DNA from: Cichorium intybus | Lineage: Eukaryota > Streptophyta > Magnoliopsida > Asterales > Asteraceae | Length of the DNA: 64,000 nucleotides | Assembly: GCA_023525715.1 (NCBI GenBank) | Contig: CM042010.1 | Span: forward strand, 60,515,729 to 60,579,728 | Direction of reading: 5' to 3' | Shown: piece after piece, positions 35,911-47,756 of the stretch | How the letters are laid out: each line of letters opens with the position of its first letter | Position numbering within the stretch: the stretch's first letter is position 1 | Notes under the pieces: model-generated | Database searches by the model: none | Seen by the model: only the letters and a program-made list of their open reading frames with translations | What the model was told of the DNA's origin: nothing | Translations under genes and position numbers: made by a program

Positions 35911-36831
35911 GGAATTTTCCATACTAAACCTCTTTAGTACCTTTTCCAAGTATGTACTCTGACTAAGTCCAATTAGTCTTTTCTTCCTATCTCTCAATAT
36001 TCTTATCCCGAGAATATAGGCAGCTTCTCCTAGGTCTTTCATGGCGAAACACTTCCCAAGCCAAGACTTGACATCTTGCAAGGTTGGAATGTCGTTTCCC
36101 ATGAGCAGTATGTCATCAACATACAACACCAGAAAAGTGACTATACTCCCACTAGCCTTGACATATACGCATGACTCATCCTTGCTTCTAGAGAAACTAA
36201 ACCCTTTGACTTTCTCATGGAAACAAAGATTCCAGTTGCGAGAATCTTGTTTCAATCCGTAGATCGATTTCTCAAGCTTACACACCTTATCAGGATACTT
36301 TGCATCGACAAAACCCTCTGGCTAATTCATGTAAACATCTTCAATCAACTTCCCATTAAGGAAAGCGGTTTTGACGTCCATCTGCCAAATTTCATAGTCA
36401 TGAAACGCAGCTATGGCTAGCATAATCCTAATAGACTTTATCTTGGCAACTGGTGAGAAGGTCTAGTCATAGTCAACCCCTGGGGTTTGAGTAAAGCCCT
36501 TCGCAACCAGTCTTGCCTTAAAGGTGTGCACCTTTCCATCCATGTCGGTCTTCTTCTTGAAGATCCACTTGCACCCGACTGTCTTTCGACCCGGTACATA
36601 GTCAACCAAGTTCCAAACTTGATTGTCATACATGGACTTGATCTCGCTGTCCATTGCCTCTTTCCACTTGGTAGACTCAGGGCCTGCCACTACTTCCCGG
36701 TAGTTAGCTGGCTCATCCAAATTTATCAGTATCCTATCACTGAAAAACGTGTCCCCATCCGTAGTTATATGGAAACCATAAAACTCGGGTGGCATGCTAA
36801 CTCTATCGGAGCGCCTAAGAGGTAAGGACAT
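35911..36831 (-). pseudogene. Reverse transcriptase N-terminal and palm part of copia A
   Basis: Frames 36831-36463 and 36285-35916 encode RVT_2: EAMDSEIKSMYDNQVW, KTVGCKWIFKKK and ARLVAKGFTQTPGVDYD, then a catalytic YVDD block (LYVDDILLMGND) and GEAAYILGI. In-frame TAG codons occur at about 36463 and at 36322-36324 (within MNQPEGF). The frame ends against the G insertion and continues at 27455. C carries the same second TAG. Confidence 0.85.
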
Positions 36832-37102
36832 ATATGTCGGACCAACAGGAACTTCTTCCTCTTGTTGGTTGCTAGTTTCTCCTAAGGTTCCATCATCGGA
36901 TGACTCCTGAATTTCTTCAAGGTCAATGTTACTCCCACTGTCCTCTTTGGATATGAGCTCTCTCTCTCTCTCGAAAGACTCCTCGTCTCGCTACAAAGAC
37001 CACGTCCTCACTCAGTCTGTAAAACAAGTATCCAAAATACTGTTTGGGGTATCCAATGAAAATTCACCTCTCACTTCTATCTGCGAGTTTGTCTTGAGTC
37101 TC
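36832..37102 (-). pseudogene. Integrase C-terminal region and RT linker of copia A, decayed
   Basis: Corresponds to 50240-50530 of element C, which is open there. In A the frame stops at 37103 and shifts occur. A CT-rich tract lies near 36957-36975. Confidence 0.55.
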
Positions 37103-37879
37103 TCATCTTACAAAATCCTCACAACCCCAGACCTTAATATGTGCTAACGAGGGAACTTTCCCCGTCCACATCTCATGAGGTGTTTTGGGAACCTTCTTAG
37201 TAGGGACAAGATTGAGGATGTGGGCGGCAGTCTTTAAGGAATACCCCCAGAAGTGGATGGGAAGCGAAGCTCGACTCATCATTGAACGAACCATGTCCAA
37301 CAGGGTTCGGTTACGTCTCTCGGTAACACCGTTCAACTGTGGTGTTCTTGGAGGTGTCAAGTGTGAAACTATTCCACATTCCTTAAGATAGTCTAGGAAC
37401 TCGATACTAAGATACTCACTGCCTTTGTCGGATCTAAGCATCTTTATCATCCTGCCCAATTGATTCTCAACTTCGTTTTTGAACTCTTTGAACTTTTCAA
37501 AGGTGTCTGACTTGCGCTTGATTAAGTAGATATACCCATATCTACTATAATCGTCAGTAGAGGTCACATAGAACCGCGTGCCATCCTTTGTGGTTGATCT
37601 GAAGGGACCACACTCATCTGTGTGTATGATGTCCAATAGACCTTCACCTCTTTCACAAGACCCTGTGAATGGTGACTTGGTCATCTTGCCCAATAGACAA
37701 GATTCGCATACATCATCCGACTTGAGGTTGAATGATTCCAACACTCCATCCTTTTGGAGTTGGGCGATGCGTTTCTTGTTAATGTGCCTAAGACGACAAT
37801 GCCACAAGCATGCCTTAATAACACCACTAGAAGAATCAATATTCAATACACTATTTCCTAAATTGTCTACACATGTCAC
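37103..37879 (-). pseudogene. Integrase of copia A
   Basis: GAG_pre-integrase zinc motif (WHCRLRHINKKR, CESCLLGK), then the rve core with catalytic positions D in IIHTDECGPF, D in RSDKGSEY and E in NGVTERRNRTL. The triad is kept. The frame begins within the part cut by element B; upstream sequence resumes at 45221. Stop at 37103. Confidence 0.85.
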
Positions 37880-37882
37880 TGT

Positions 37883-38525
37883 TGTTGGTTATATGCCCAT
37901 CGTTATAACAAGTTGGTAATATTATTATAAATAGTAGGGTCCTTTTGGGTTACACGCAAGAGACGATTTAGCTAAAAGAGATCGAAAATAAACTTGAGGG
38001 GTTAAGTTTATTAATATATCAAAGTAAAGATATATTAATTAGAAACTTAATGGTTAAGTTTATTAATATACCAAAGTAAAGGTATATTAATTAGAAACTT
38101 AATAAGGATAAAGGACCAAAGTGAAATATCCACAAGGGAGGGGATAAGGATGAGGAGCACTATAAATACAACCCTAGATCTGAGTTGTAGAGGCTGCCAA
38201 AACCCTAATTTTCGTCACCCTCCTCCCACCCCTCGGTATACGGCCGATTTCTTTCAAAACCCTAAGTATTACGTGCTAAAACTTCAAGCAAAGGTATATA
38301 CTACATCAACGGGTGCTGGATCGTTGTCTTGGGTGCGATTACATTAGAGGAGTTCTACTTTGGGCTCTCGTCATCCTAACAAGATCAGATCTGAGATCTA
38401 AAAGGTATTTCTTGAACCCTCTTGATTTTACAGTTACAAAAGTGTGCATGATTCTGTGATCCTGGTTGAATACGATTTTGATTTCTGTTTCCGCTGCGTT
38501 GTTTTTATGCTATCGTATTCCAACA
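37883..38525 (+). repeat. 5' LTR of copia B (643 bp)
   Basis: TGTTGGTT to TTCCAACA, TATAAATA at 38161-38168. Contains an internal duplication of about 57 bp (AAGTTTATTAATAT...TTAGAAACTTAAT, 37999-38105). Confidence 0.95.
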
Positions 38526-38526
38526 G

Positions 38527-38539
38527 TGGTATCAGAACC
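38527..38539 (+). promoter_or_regulatory. Initiator tRNA-Met primer binding site of copia B
   Basis: TGGTATCAGAACC, one mismatch to the initiator tRNA-Met complement in 13 bases. Confidence 0.85.
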
Positions 38540-38624
38540 ACTTTATCATGATTTTGTACTGTTTAGATTCGATTAGATTTGTTAAAAATCGTTTTTTTCT
38601 TTGAATTATCGAATCTGTCGACGT

Positions 38625-38786
38625 CCGCGCCGCGGTCCTTGAATGGTCGCGTCGCGGTCTTCTATAAAGTTACGATCATTAGGGTTTTGCCGCGACGCGT
38701 TTCCTAGTGTTCCGCGCCGCGTCGTTCTTGTCATGATTGGTTTCTTTTGATTACCGCGTCGCGTTTTCTCGTGTTACGCGTCGCGG
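38625..38786 (+). promoter_or_regulatory. Three CpG-rich motif pairs in the leader of copia B
   Basis: Pairs of 11-mers separated by exactly 11 nt at 38625-38657, 38690-38722 and 38754-38786. Each 11-mer is a variant of CCGCGNCGCGG. Nothing else in this AT-rich leader is CpG-rich. The function is unknown. Confidence 0.6.
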
Positions 38787-39740
38787 CGGTCGTGATGTTT
38801 TATTTTTCTGAAATCAGATTTCTTGTTATAAAATGGTGATTTTAGTATTGTATGATTGTTTAGATTAATCATTGACATAGAATGTTTGCATGCTCAATAG
38901 GATTAATAGCTAAACACAAAGTTTAAAATGCTTCAAAATTTAATGGATGATTGTTTAAATTAATTATTAACACTGCATCCTTGCGTGTTTAATAGAATTA
39001 ATAGTTAAACATAATTTTCAAAGAATACTTAAAATTTTAAACGATATATATATTAGAATTGTATCTATATGTATAACTTAAAATAAAAACATTGGTCAGA
39101 CCGTGACTAGGCTCACCTACTCTAAATGTGTAGAAGGTTGAAGGAGGTCTCTTTGATTCCTAATGAGGTCGGTTTTTAAACAGCATTCACTGCTTACCAC
39201 CCTCACCGCCTGTCGCATTTTATTGAGTGGAGTTACCGAAAGGGTTTGATAGGACAGTGTTTCAAGATAAAAGTATTACTGAAAATACACAAGTAAGAAA
39301 ATTTGTTAAAAGTTAATAGAATTTTTCAAAAGTAAATTGGCATTTCAAACTGGTTTTAAAAGTTTAAATTGACCCTTTTGCCAATTAAAATGTTAAAGTG
39401 TTTTAACAAGAATGATATATGTAAAACTAGATTGTTAAAAGTTGTTAACATGTTTTAAAATTATTGGCAATTGTAAGACGGATTTTAAAAGTTTAAGAGA
39501 CCATTTTGCCAAAAGAAAGTTAAAATGTTTTAACTTAACGAAACGAAATCCCGTTTTATGAAAATGTGAATCTCATGCTACCCACAAAGAACCACACATT
39601 TAACCGGGCCCTTCCGGCGTGGGAAGTGCTATAGCCAACGCGTCGGATTGGACTCGGCCAAAATGATGTGATACTCGCGATAACTCATGAATCATGGGCC
39701 GGGTGTCACGTGGGTCTTCGTGGTCGATTTACCATCCAAA

Positions 39741-39769
39741 CTCGTGATCCGCGGCATACCCGTCACGAG
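39741..39769 (+). ncRNA. Leader hairpin of copia B
   Basis: CTCGTGA (39741-39747) pairs with TCACGAG (39763-39769), loop 15 nt. It lies in the same leader region as the hairpins of A and C but differs in sequence. Confidence 0.4.
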
Positions 39770-40016
39770 AGAGAGGATGAGCATGATGGGATTAAACATG
39801 CCATTGATCAGATTCAATGAATCCCAAAAGATCTAGAAGCTTCATAGAGATTGAAGTTGGCAAAGGAGTATTGCCTACCTAAATAACTTCTGGGGGTGAC
39901 TACGGCATACCTCTTCACCACCAAAAGCGAAATATGGATTCTAGCCTTAAGTAAAATAATTTTATGGGTAATTAATTTATTAAAGGATAATCAAACTAAA
40001 CAAAACTCTATTTTAG

Positions 40017-41018
40017 ATGTCTACTAAAGAAAGTTTGAAAGTTACAAGTTTTTTTTACTGTGTGGCTTCCTCAATCATAGTAAGTTCAACGGCATAGATT
40101 ATGCGTGTTGGTTCCAGAACTTGAGAAGAGTACTCAATGTCGAGGGAAATTTTATATGATTAAGGAACAAGTTCCTATGGATTATCCAGCCAGATCCACT
40201 AGTGCTGAAATAGACTGTCATTCATCTTAGACGTCTAAATGATTCGAATAAGGTTGCTCGTTTCATGTTAGACACTATGATTCCCGAGCTTCAAAGAAGA
40301 TTGTGGGGTCTTGGTGCTTTGATATGATTAACCGGCTTAAGGACATGATCCAAGAGCAGATTAAATGGGAACGATTTGAAGTCATGAAAGCATTATTTAG
40401 ATGTAGGCTGTTACTAGGATGGAGAGTCAATACCCATATGTTTAGCATAAGAGGGTACGTTGACCAAATGTGGAGGTTGGGATTTCCAACAAGTCAGGAG
40501 TTAGTCACAGACATTGTCCTTAACTCGCTGACTAGTTCTTATGATTAGTTCATTCTGGACTTCATTATATAGAACTTGAAAGGACCCTTCGAGAGATTAC
40601 ATAGCATGTTGAGGAAAGTAGAACTTTACATGGCTAGGGAATCCAACACCACAATTCCTAAAGGGGGTGTCAAAAGGAAAAGGACAAACCCTACCAAGGG
40701 AATGATTTTCCTAAAGAAACCTTAATATTGAAATCCTGAGGAAGATTTTTGTTTCCACTGAAAGGATATGGGACATGGAAGGCATAAATGCTCAAGATAT
40801 CTGACGCAATAGAAGTAGTTGCAAGCCAAATAGTATGGCACTTCAGGTATATTTGTAATTCCATAAGTGCTTTGCTTATGACCAGTATTGCCATTTTAAT
40901 GGGCAGAGACTGGAATAAAGCAGAGGTACAAACCATGGAGAGCTGGATCGAATCATGGACTACAAGCAGCTTGCTTTCATCCATAGGATTAGGAACCAAC
41001 TTCTCTATAGTGTTTTAG
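40017..41018 (+). pseudogene. gag remnant of copia B
   Basis: The ATG at 40017 (MSTKESLKV) starts a decayed UBN2-type gag; the best open part is 40303-40548 (KWERFEVMKALFRCR, TDIVLNSLTSSYD). A degraded zinc knuckle lies near 40745-40800, with a TGA at its second Cys. Many in-frame stops. Confidence 0.7.
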
Positions 41019-42273
41019 TTTATGGTTTTGCAATTTGAAGATTGTTGATGTGAACATTGTTTCATCAGATGGTTTTGACTTGGTTTAAATAAAGGTTGTT
41101 TTAAATAAAAGTTATTTTAAAAGTTATTTTGGAACAAAGTTATGGTCATTACATCTATGAGAACTGGTTCACAACAATAGTTCGAAAAGGTTGATTCAAG
41201 AGAATCCAAATGTTTGGATTAATGGTATGAGTGGAATTTTCTGGTTTTGTAAACTTGAAAGAAGCTACCAGAACTCCAGATGGATAGGATTCTGGAGATC
41301 ATTTGATTGAAAGTCTTATGATAACTGCTATTCTTGTCTATATAGAGAGATAACTATGCACTGCTCACAAGTTATTGCGGGCAAAGGCTGAGAATCTGTT
41401 GGACCTTGTACATCGACCGTTCAGTTTTCCACTAAACCGTCTAAAATACTCTATTGAGTTTGAAACCTATATGGTGATCAGTACTTCAAGAACAGAGTAT
41501 TGAATCAAATGAGCAAAGGATGAGAATTCTAAATCCAAGTGCGGATAAAGAGTTTCTTAGTCAAAGATTATACAATCATCTAATGGACTGTGAAAATTGT
41601 TTCAACAGTCAAATCCACTTAGAACGCTACGAGCATCGTATGGTGTGTCTGAGTTATAATCGAACATAAAGGTTCGACTTATGATGGATTGTATTATGCT
41701 TCCAATCTATGTCTGAGGTTAAACCTTAGAGACAATAAAGTCCTAACCCTTGCACCAACACAAAAGGTTCTATAAACACTGTCTAAGAAATATGGAGTGT
41801 AGATGTTTCTTCACTAGCATATTTAGAAATTTACGGTCTTGAGACTTACGGTTTACCGTGTAGCTCAGAGGACGCCGATTAACAGAAGTGTTATTCCATT
41901 AGAGTACTTGGATATAATAAGCATTTTGACAACAGTATGATGTTGTATAAATGGCAGTCTTCTATGATAGGAAGCTGGTATTCAAGAAATCAGTGGGAGC
42001 CTGACTGATCTTGATGAGACTCAAAGGATCAAAGAGCCTGATGTTGGCACTAGCACTCAACCAGAGGTAGTAAAACCTGTTGAGACTCTGTAAGAGTTTG
42101 CTGAGAAATCTGACATAACTCCATTTTCTGTTCAAGAAACTGATAAAGGACGTCATACACCTGGTTTTCATGAATTACATGTTGATGAAAGTGATGAATG
42201 TCTGGTGGATCATTGTGACCCTACCAATTATCGGAAGTCGTGGTAGGCCCCTTGGGTTGCCTTAAGGAAAGAG
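41019..42273 (+). other. Decayed middle of copia B
   Basis: Protease and integrase would lie here but I find no readable core. Only scattered weak similarity near 42000-42240 suggests the integrase-RT linker. Confidence 0.5.
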
Positions 42274-42834
42274 ATGATGGAGAGCGAGATGAAATCCATG
42301 TATGATAACCAAGTTTGGAACCTGGTTGATCAAACACCTGACCTTAAAACAGTTGGGTGTAAATGGGTCTTCAAGAAGAAGACAGACGTGGATAGAAAGG
42401 TACACACAAACAAAGCCAGACTGGTGGCAAAGGGTTATACTCAAACCCAAGGGATTGATTATGAGGAAACTTTTTCACCAGTGGTGATGATTAAATCTAT
42501 TAAGATATTGTTTGTCATCGCAGCATTCTATGACTACGAAATATGGCAAATGGATGTAAAAACCGCTTTCCCTAACGGGAAACTTTCAGAGGATGTGTAT
42601 ATGACACAACCAGGGGGTTTTGTACAGTCCAAATATCCTAATAGACTGTGTAAACTTGTGAAGTCGATTTATGGACTCAAACAAGCATCTCGTAGCTGGA
42701 ATCTCTGCTTCGATGAGAAAATCAAAGAGTTTGGATTTTCGAGAAGTAAAGATGAGTCATGTGTATATGTCAGAGCTAGTGGGAGCATTGAAGTCTACCC
42801 TATATCGTACACAGATAGCAAAGTTCTCATGTAA
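42274..42834 (+). pseudogene. Reverse transcriptase fragment of copia B
   Basis: A 186-codon open stretch of RVT_2: MKSMYDNQVWNLV, KTVGCKWVFKKK, YTQTQGIDYEETFSP, EIWQMDVKTAF and KSIYGLKQASRSWN. It ends within the segment before the catalytic YVDD, which is deleted. MTQPGGF is intact here, unlike in A and C. Confidence 0.85.
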
Positions 42835-43165
42835 ATGTCCCTATATGAAATAAATGAGAATTGCTATGCTATAAATGACACAGGAGAGACTTAATACGCA
42901 TGAAGCATTTTGATCTATGGAGATAGAATTAAGTGCTTCATAGGGATTTTGGAAACAAGAGTGAACTATGTAAATGTCAGTGCTAGTGGGAGCACTGAAG
43001 TCCAACCTATGTTGTATGCAGATAGTAAAGTTCTCATGTAAACGTCCCTATATCGAGAAATCATAAATAAATGAGAATTGCTGTGCTACAAATGACATAG
43101 GAGTGACCTATTGCATATGAAGCATCATGATCTATGGAGATAGAACTAGTGCTTCATAAGGATAA
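42780..43165. repeat. Imperfect tandem duplication of about 190 bp in copia B
   Basis: The segment with GTGGGAGCA...AAGTTCTCATGTAAA and GATCTATGGAGATAGAA occurs at about 42780-42950 and again at about 42980-43165 with roughly one change per ten bases. The duplication covers the point where RT is truncated. Confidence 0.75.
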
Positions 43166-44566
43166 GCTAGAGTACATGAGCAGTCGGATCTAGAGATACA
43201 AGACTCCTATAAGGGATTCAAGTTTCTGTATCAGGGTTTAGGACTGAGTGAAACTCAGAGTCCTAGTTCCATTAAGATCCTGGATGAGATAAGTTGAGTC
43301 CCGTATGCACTTGCATATGGATCAATCGCATAATGTACGAGACCTAATGTATCATATGCCTTGAGCATGATGATTTGACATTAGGCTAATCCTGGCAAAA
43401 GTCAAATGGATGGACGTCACGAAGTATCTTAAATGTTTAAGATATTCTTGATCCATTATAGTATGGGAGAACTCAGTGTAAAGAAGCACACTGATACTAG
43501 CTTCCAAAACTAATAGAAACGGTTCTTGTACGCAGTCAGGATCCGAGTTCTTACCAAAAGAGACATCTTAGTTAATAGAGCTACATCGGATGAGGCAAGA
43601 TAGCTGATCTGATCACTAAGTCAATGTCTCGGATTAAGCAAGATCATTCATGCTAAGTCCATATGCATTAGATTTGCAAATGAATTGACTTTGAGTGAAG
43701 TTGGTATAGTTTGATTTGTATTGGGAACTTAAGCAATGAAAAACTCTATCTGATATGAAGATTATTATGTGGAGAACATAATATATGCATAAAGGCAGTC
43801 ATTTCATTAGTTTATCATTGTGTTCCGATTTTGCGTGTTTTATTGACTTCCTGAATAATTTAATTATTATTCAAACTGTCCACAGTCGGTCATACTTTTG
43901 GGAGTAAGTATTGATTCAAGACTGACATGAGGAATTGGTAGATTGTCCATAGAGATGGACATAGCATGGAGATGCACTAATTCTCATGTGTACTTAATAG
44001 GGATTAAGTATTGGAGTAACCTGCACTTAGAGATTACTTCATGGAATCTGTCACGAGTAATTCTAAGATGGTAATATCTTATATTCTTCAAGCGGAGATG
44101 CATTGATTCTTTGTCCTGCAGTCTGTTGTGCCTTGGTTTTCTCCAACGTTGTCCGTAACTGGCAGCCATACAGGGAATGTCCAGGTATGACATGATGAGT
44201 AGGCGAGATCCGTGTAGTCAAAGGTTATTTGTTCCTTCTGCCCTAACAGGAGAAGCGATATCTATGGGCCCCTCGATGATTTGGTGCTGACAGCAAGTGT
44301 ACGGCCGTACCGAGACTGAATTGATATAGAATCAATAGTGCAGTTTGTTGTGGTCATCACAAATCTCTATCGGGAAACATAATATTGAATGTCTGAGACT
44401 GACATGATTCCATGTCAGACGTTCATAAGGATATCTTTTAGAACAAAGGAATATTTGATCACTTGCCTAAGGGCTGTTTCATTAGATGAACACGGCACTT
44501 GTCTAGGATGACATACACCTTACTAGGTTAATGAATATTAGACCATACAGTTGTTATAACAAGTGC
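43166..44566 (+). other. Non-coding 3' interior of copia B
   Basis: No readable RNase H. Dense stops in all frames. Confidence 0.5.
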
Positions 44567-44577
44567 AAGTGGGAGAC
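44567..44577 (+). promoter_or_regulatory. Polypurine tract of copia B
   Basis: AAGTGGGAGAC directly before the 3' LTR. Confidence 0.9.
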
Positions 44578-45220
44578 TGTTGGTTATATGCCCATCGTTA
44601 TAACAAGTTGGTAATATTATTATAAATAGTAGGGTCCTTTTGGGTTACACGCAAGAGACGATTTAGCTAAAAGAGATCGAAAATAAACTTGAGGGGTTAA
44701 GTTTATTAATATATCAAAGTAAAGATATATTAATTAGAAACTTAATGGTTAAGTTTATTAATATACCAAAGTAAAGGTATATTAATTAGAAACTTAATAA
44801 GGATAAAGGACCAAAGTGAAATATCCACAAGGGAGGGGATAAGGATGAGGAGCACTATAAATACAACCCTAGATCTGAGTTGTAGAGGCTGCCAAAACCC
44901 TAATTTTCGTCACCCTCCTCCCACCCCTCGGTATACGGCCGATTTCTTTCAAAACCCTAAGTATTACGTGCTAAAACTTCAAGCAAAGGTATATACTACA
45001 TCAACGGGTGCTGGATCGTTGTCTTGGGTGCGATTACATTAGAGGAGTTCTACTTTGGGCTCTCGTCATCCTAACAAGATCAGATCTGAGATCTAAAAGG
45101 TATTTCTTGAACCCTCTTGATTTTACAGTTACAAAAGTGTGCATGATTCTGTGATCCTGGTTGAATACGATTTTGATTTCTGTTTCCGCTGCGTTGTTTT
45201 TATGCTATCGTATTCCAACA
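44578..45220 (+). repeat. 3' LTR of copia B (643 bp)
   Basis: Identical in length and, by eye, in sequence to the 5' LTR. TATA box at 44856. Confidence 0.95.
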
Positions 45221-46510
45221 ACTGTTTCATACACACCAGAACAAGGTAAAGCTTCAAAATTATAAACACCATTCTTAAAACAGTAGTTGAACCATTCAAA
45301 TTGTCAAATGAATATTGAAAACCTTGTTTGAACAATGCATAAAATGAAATTATGTTTCTTGCCATTTCTAGCGAATAGCAACAATTTATTAAATCTAAAC
45401 TAACATCATTATTGAGCACTAAACTATAGACACCGATCTTGGTAACAGGCGACGATCTCCTATTTCCCATGATCATGTTCAATCTACCGTGCTCCACCTC
45501 CCTGATTTTCTTTAGGCCCTGCAAATCAGAACATATGTGAAAACCACATCCTGTATCGAGGACCCAAGAACTGGAAGATGGTGAGTTTTTAGAGATAGTG
45601 TACATACCTGCTGTCGATGGCTTCACTTTGCCATCCTTGACATCCTACAAGTATTTCGGGCAGCTCCTCTTCCAATGACCATTCTCTTTGCAATAGAAGC
45701 AGTCGGCATCTTTGGGGTTGGCGACATGAGGAATGCCGGAAGACTTGGGTCTCGGGCCATTACTGGATGACCCGACTTGAACCTTTTCCCTCTAATTCTG
45801 ATTGGGAGGGCCCTTCCGTTTCTTTCCTTTGCCTTGACCAATTACCAAGACAGGCTGGCTCACTGAGGGTATACTTTTACTCTTCAGCCCATCCTCTGCA
45901 GTTTGCAGCATGCTATGCAACTCAGCCAAAGAGGTCTGAGTGTTGTTCAAATGATACGCCAGTGTGAACTGGTCATAAGAACTCGGTAAGGAGTTAAGTA
46001 CTATGTCAATGGCCAACTCCTCATCGACTAGCATGCCAAGCTTCTTGAGCCTATCCATGTAACCTTGCATTCTTTGTACGTGAGTGCAGACGGACTCTCC
46101 GTCCTTTGGCTTGCTGTTCGTGAAGGCTCGAACCACTTCGCACCTCTCGACACGCGCTCGCTTGCGGAACTTTTTTGCAAGGTCCTTGTGCATCTCATAG
46201 GGCTAGTAGTTCTCGCAGATTCTTTACAATTCGGGTTTCATTGTAGCAATCATGATGCAGGCCACTTTGGTCGCATCATCACAGTATTTTTGTACGAGGC
46301 ATATTCCTCAGGAGTAGCTGTGTCGGGGTCAACTTCAATAAGCTCAGTATCAAGAACATACTCTTTGTTCTCAAACCTTAGAGCCATCTTTATGTTTCTT
46401 ATCCAGTCGTTGTAGTTCGTGCCATCCAATGTCACTTTAGAACACAACGAGAGGATTGAAGTGACGTTACTGTTGTTGGAGTGGGGAACGGATTGGTCAG
46501 TAGAAGACAT
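45221..46510 (-). pseudogene. gag and protease of copia A
   Basis: The ATG at 46510 (MSSTDQSVPHSN) opens the gag start (KVTLDGTNYNDWIRNIKMALRF). A one-base loss near 46285 shifts the frame. The UBN2-like core follows at 46193-45792 (KKFRKRARVERCEVV, AIDIVLNSLPSSYDQF), then a basic KGKKRKGP segment and a zinc knuckle (CFYCKENGHWKRSC) near 45700. A TAG follows the knuckle near 45648. The protease loop WVLDTGCGFHIC is intact. The sequence stops at 45221, where element B interrupts. Confidence 0.85.
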
Positions 46511-46858
46511 CTATAAAAGAAGGTAGTATTTAATTAGATACATATAATCCTTAATATTAACCCAATATAATAATAAGGCTAGGACCCAACTATAACAATT
46601 CACAACTTAGAAGAGGGATGCCGTAATCTAATTGTAAATTTTATAAAGGTATGCGAATGACGATTCAGCCAATTCCACCACGGAAGATAATCATATGATA
46701 ATGGAATTCCTAGATCTTTTGAGATTTATTGAACTGTTCAATAGCATGTTTAATCTCGGATATGCTCCACTGTTTGTGACTGGGATGCCGAGGATCACAA
46801 ACAGGATGTGAATAACCATGCAAATTAGCTTGGTATTCTCAAAGTCAACCATCTCTAA

Positions 46859-46892
46859 TTGATGTGCCGATAAACCACACACGCTCCATCAA
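46859..46892 (-). ncRNA. Leader hairpin 2 of copia A
   Basis: Arms TTGATG and CATCAA around a 22-nt loop, at the position equivalent to hairpin 2 of C. Confidence 0.6.
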
Positions 46893-46938
46893 CAATGATA
46901 AGATTGGGAAACCCATTGCAACTCTTTATGAACCCCTA

Positions 46939-46972
46939 TTGGTGTGCCGGTAAACCGCACTCGCTCCACCAA
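46939..46972 (-). ncRNA. Leader hairpin 1 of copia A
   Basis: Arms TTGGTG and CACCAA around a 22-nt loop, at the position equivalent to hairpin 1 of C, whose arms are TTAGTG and CACTAA. Confidence 0.6.
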
Positions 46973-47742
46973 TGTTTCATAAAGTGCAATGTGCAATTTC
47001 ATGGATTAGCATGAATTCATATTTTTCCTAAAGTAACTAGATTGGGATTTTATAAAGCTATTCTAGTACATTGATTAATAACATTGTACTTTTAATGAGA
47101 TTAAGCAGTCCTATCAAACCTGTTCGGCTAACGACCCTCCACTGATCAGGAGAGCGGTGGGTGAGGGTAGACACCCATTAGACCGTCATTTTATAGGCAG
47201 TCTCTTTATACCCTCTTTAGAGATCAGCTTCGTGAACGAGGCCTGCTATTGATTTGACTAACCAATTTATCTTATACATATAATATTAACTTTTAATTAT
47301 AATATATATAAGATGTATTTTAAACTTTTAAAATATTTATGGTTTATCTATTTAATTTTTTGAGAATTAACTATTAATTTAAAAATTAAATTTAAACCTT
47401 TAAATGATTTAATTTATCTTTTAATTAAACAATTAATTAAATTAATTAAATCCAGATAGGTATCACAAATTAATCAAATTAATTTAAACCTGTCTTAAAC
47501 CCCCTAATTTTCAAAAAAAATAATAGGTATAAGGTTATCCAATTATTAAATAATCAAAATTACCAAAAAGAAAAAGAATACCTTCTAAAACCCTATGCAA
47601 TTTTTCGAAAATAATAGAGGGGAGGGGCTACGGTTTCCAAAACCCTAACCCTAAATCGATTTTCATATAATTAGGGTTTATAAACTTTAAACCCTAAAAT
47701 TTAGGAAAACTATTATAACAATTCAATTAGAAAACAACAAAT

Positions 47743-47755
47743 AGCTCTGATAGCA
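47743..47755 (-). promoter_or_regulatory. Initiator tRNA-Met primer binding site of copia A
   Basis: Minus strand TGCTATCAGAGCT, two mismatches to the initiator tRNA-Met complement, one base from the LTR. Confidence 0.75.
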
Positions 47756-47756
47756 C

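Larger units (their letters stand above)
37883..45220 (+). mobile_element. Ty1/copia element B, non-autonomous, identical LTRs, nested in A
   Basis: LTRs 37883-38525 and 44578-45220 are flanked by ACTGT on both sides (37878-37882 and 45221-45225). The LTRs are identical over 643 bp by eye. Primer site and polypurine tract are intact. The coding region between is decayed: gag and zinc knuckle with stops, no recognisable integrase core, an RT cut before the catalytic YVDD and no RNase H. A long stretch (42840-44566) has no coding potential. The protein relics are copia but clearly different from A and C. Confidence 0.93.
46511..47742 (-). other. Leader of copia A
   Basis: About 1.2 kb untranslated, homologous along its length to the leader of C (23575-24807). 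It ends with the acceptor-like CTTTTATAG directly before the gag ATG. Two hairpins are listed separately. Confidence 0.7.

Noticed and set aside
38150..38347. 65-codon frame present twice (also 44845-45042)
   Set aside because: It lies inside the B LTR around its promoter; both copies are identical because the LTRs are.
45129..45220. Continuation of copia A protease frame into LTR B
   Set aside because: The frame crosses the insertion border by chance; the true A sequence ends at 45221 and resumes at 37882.
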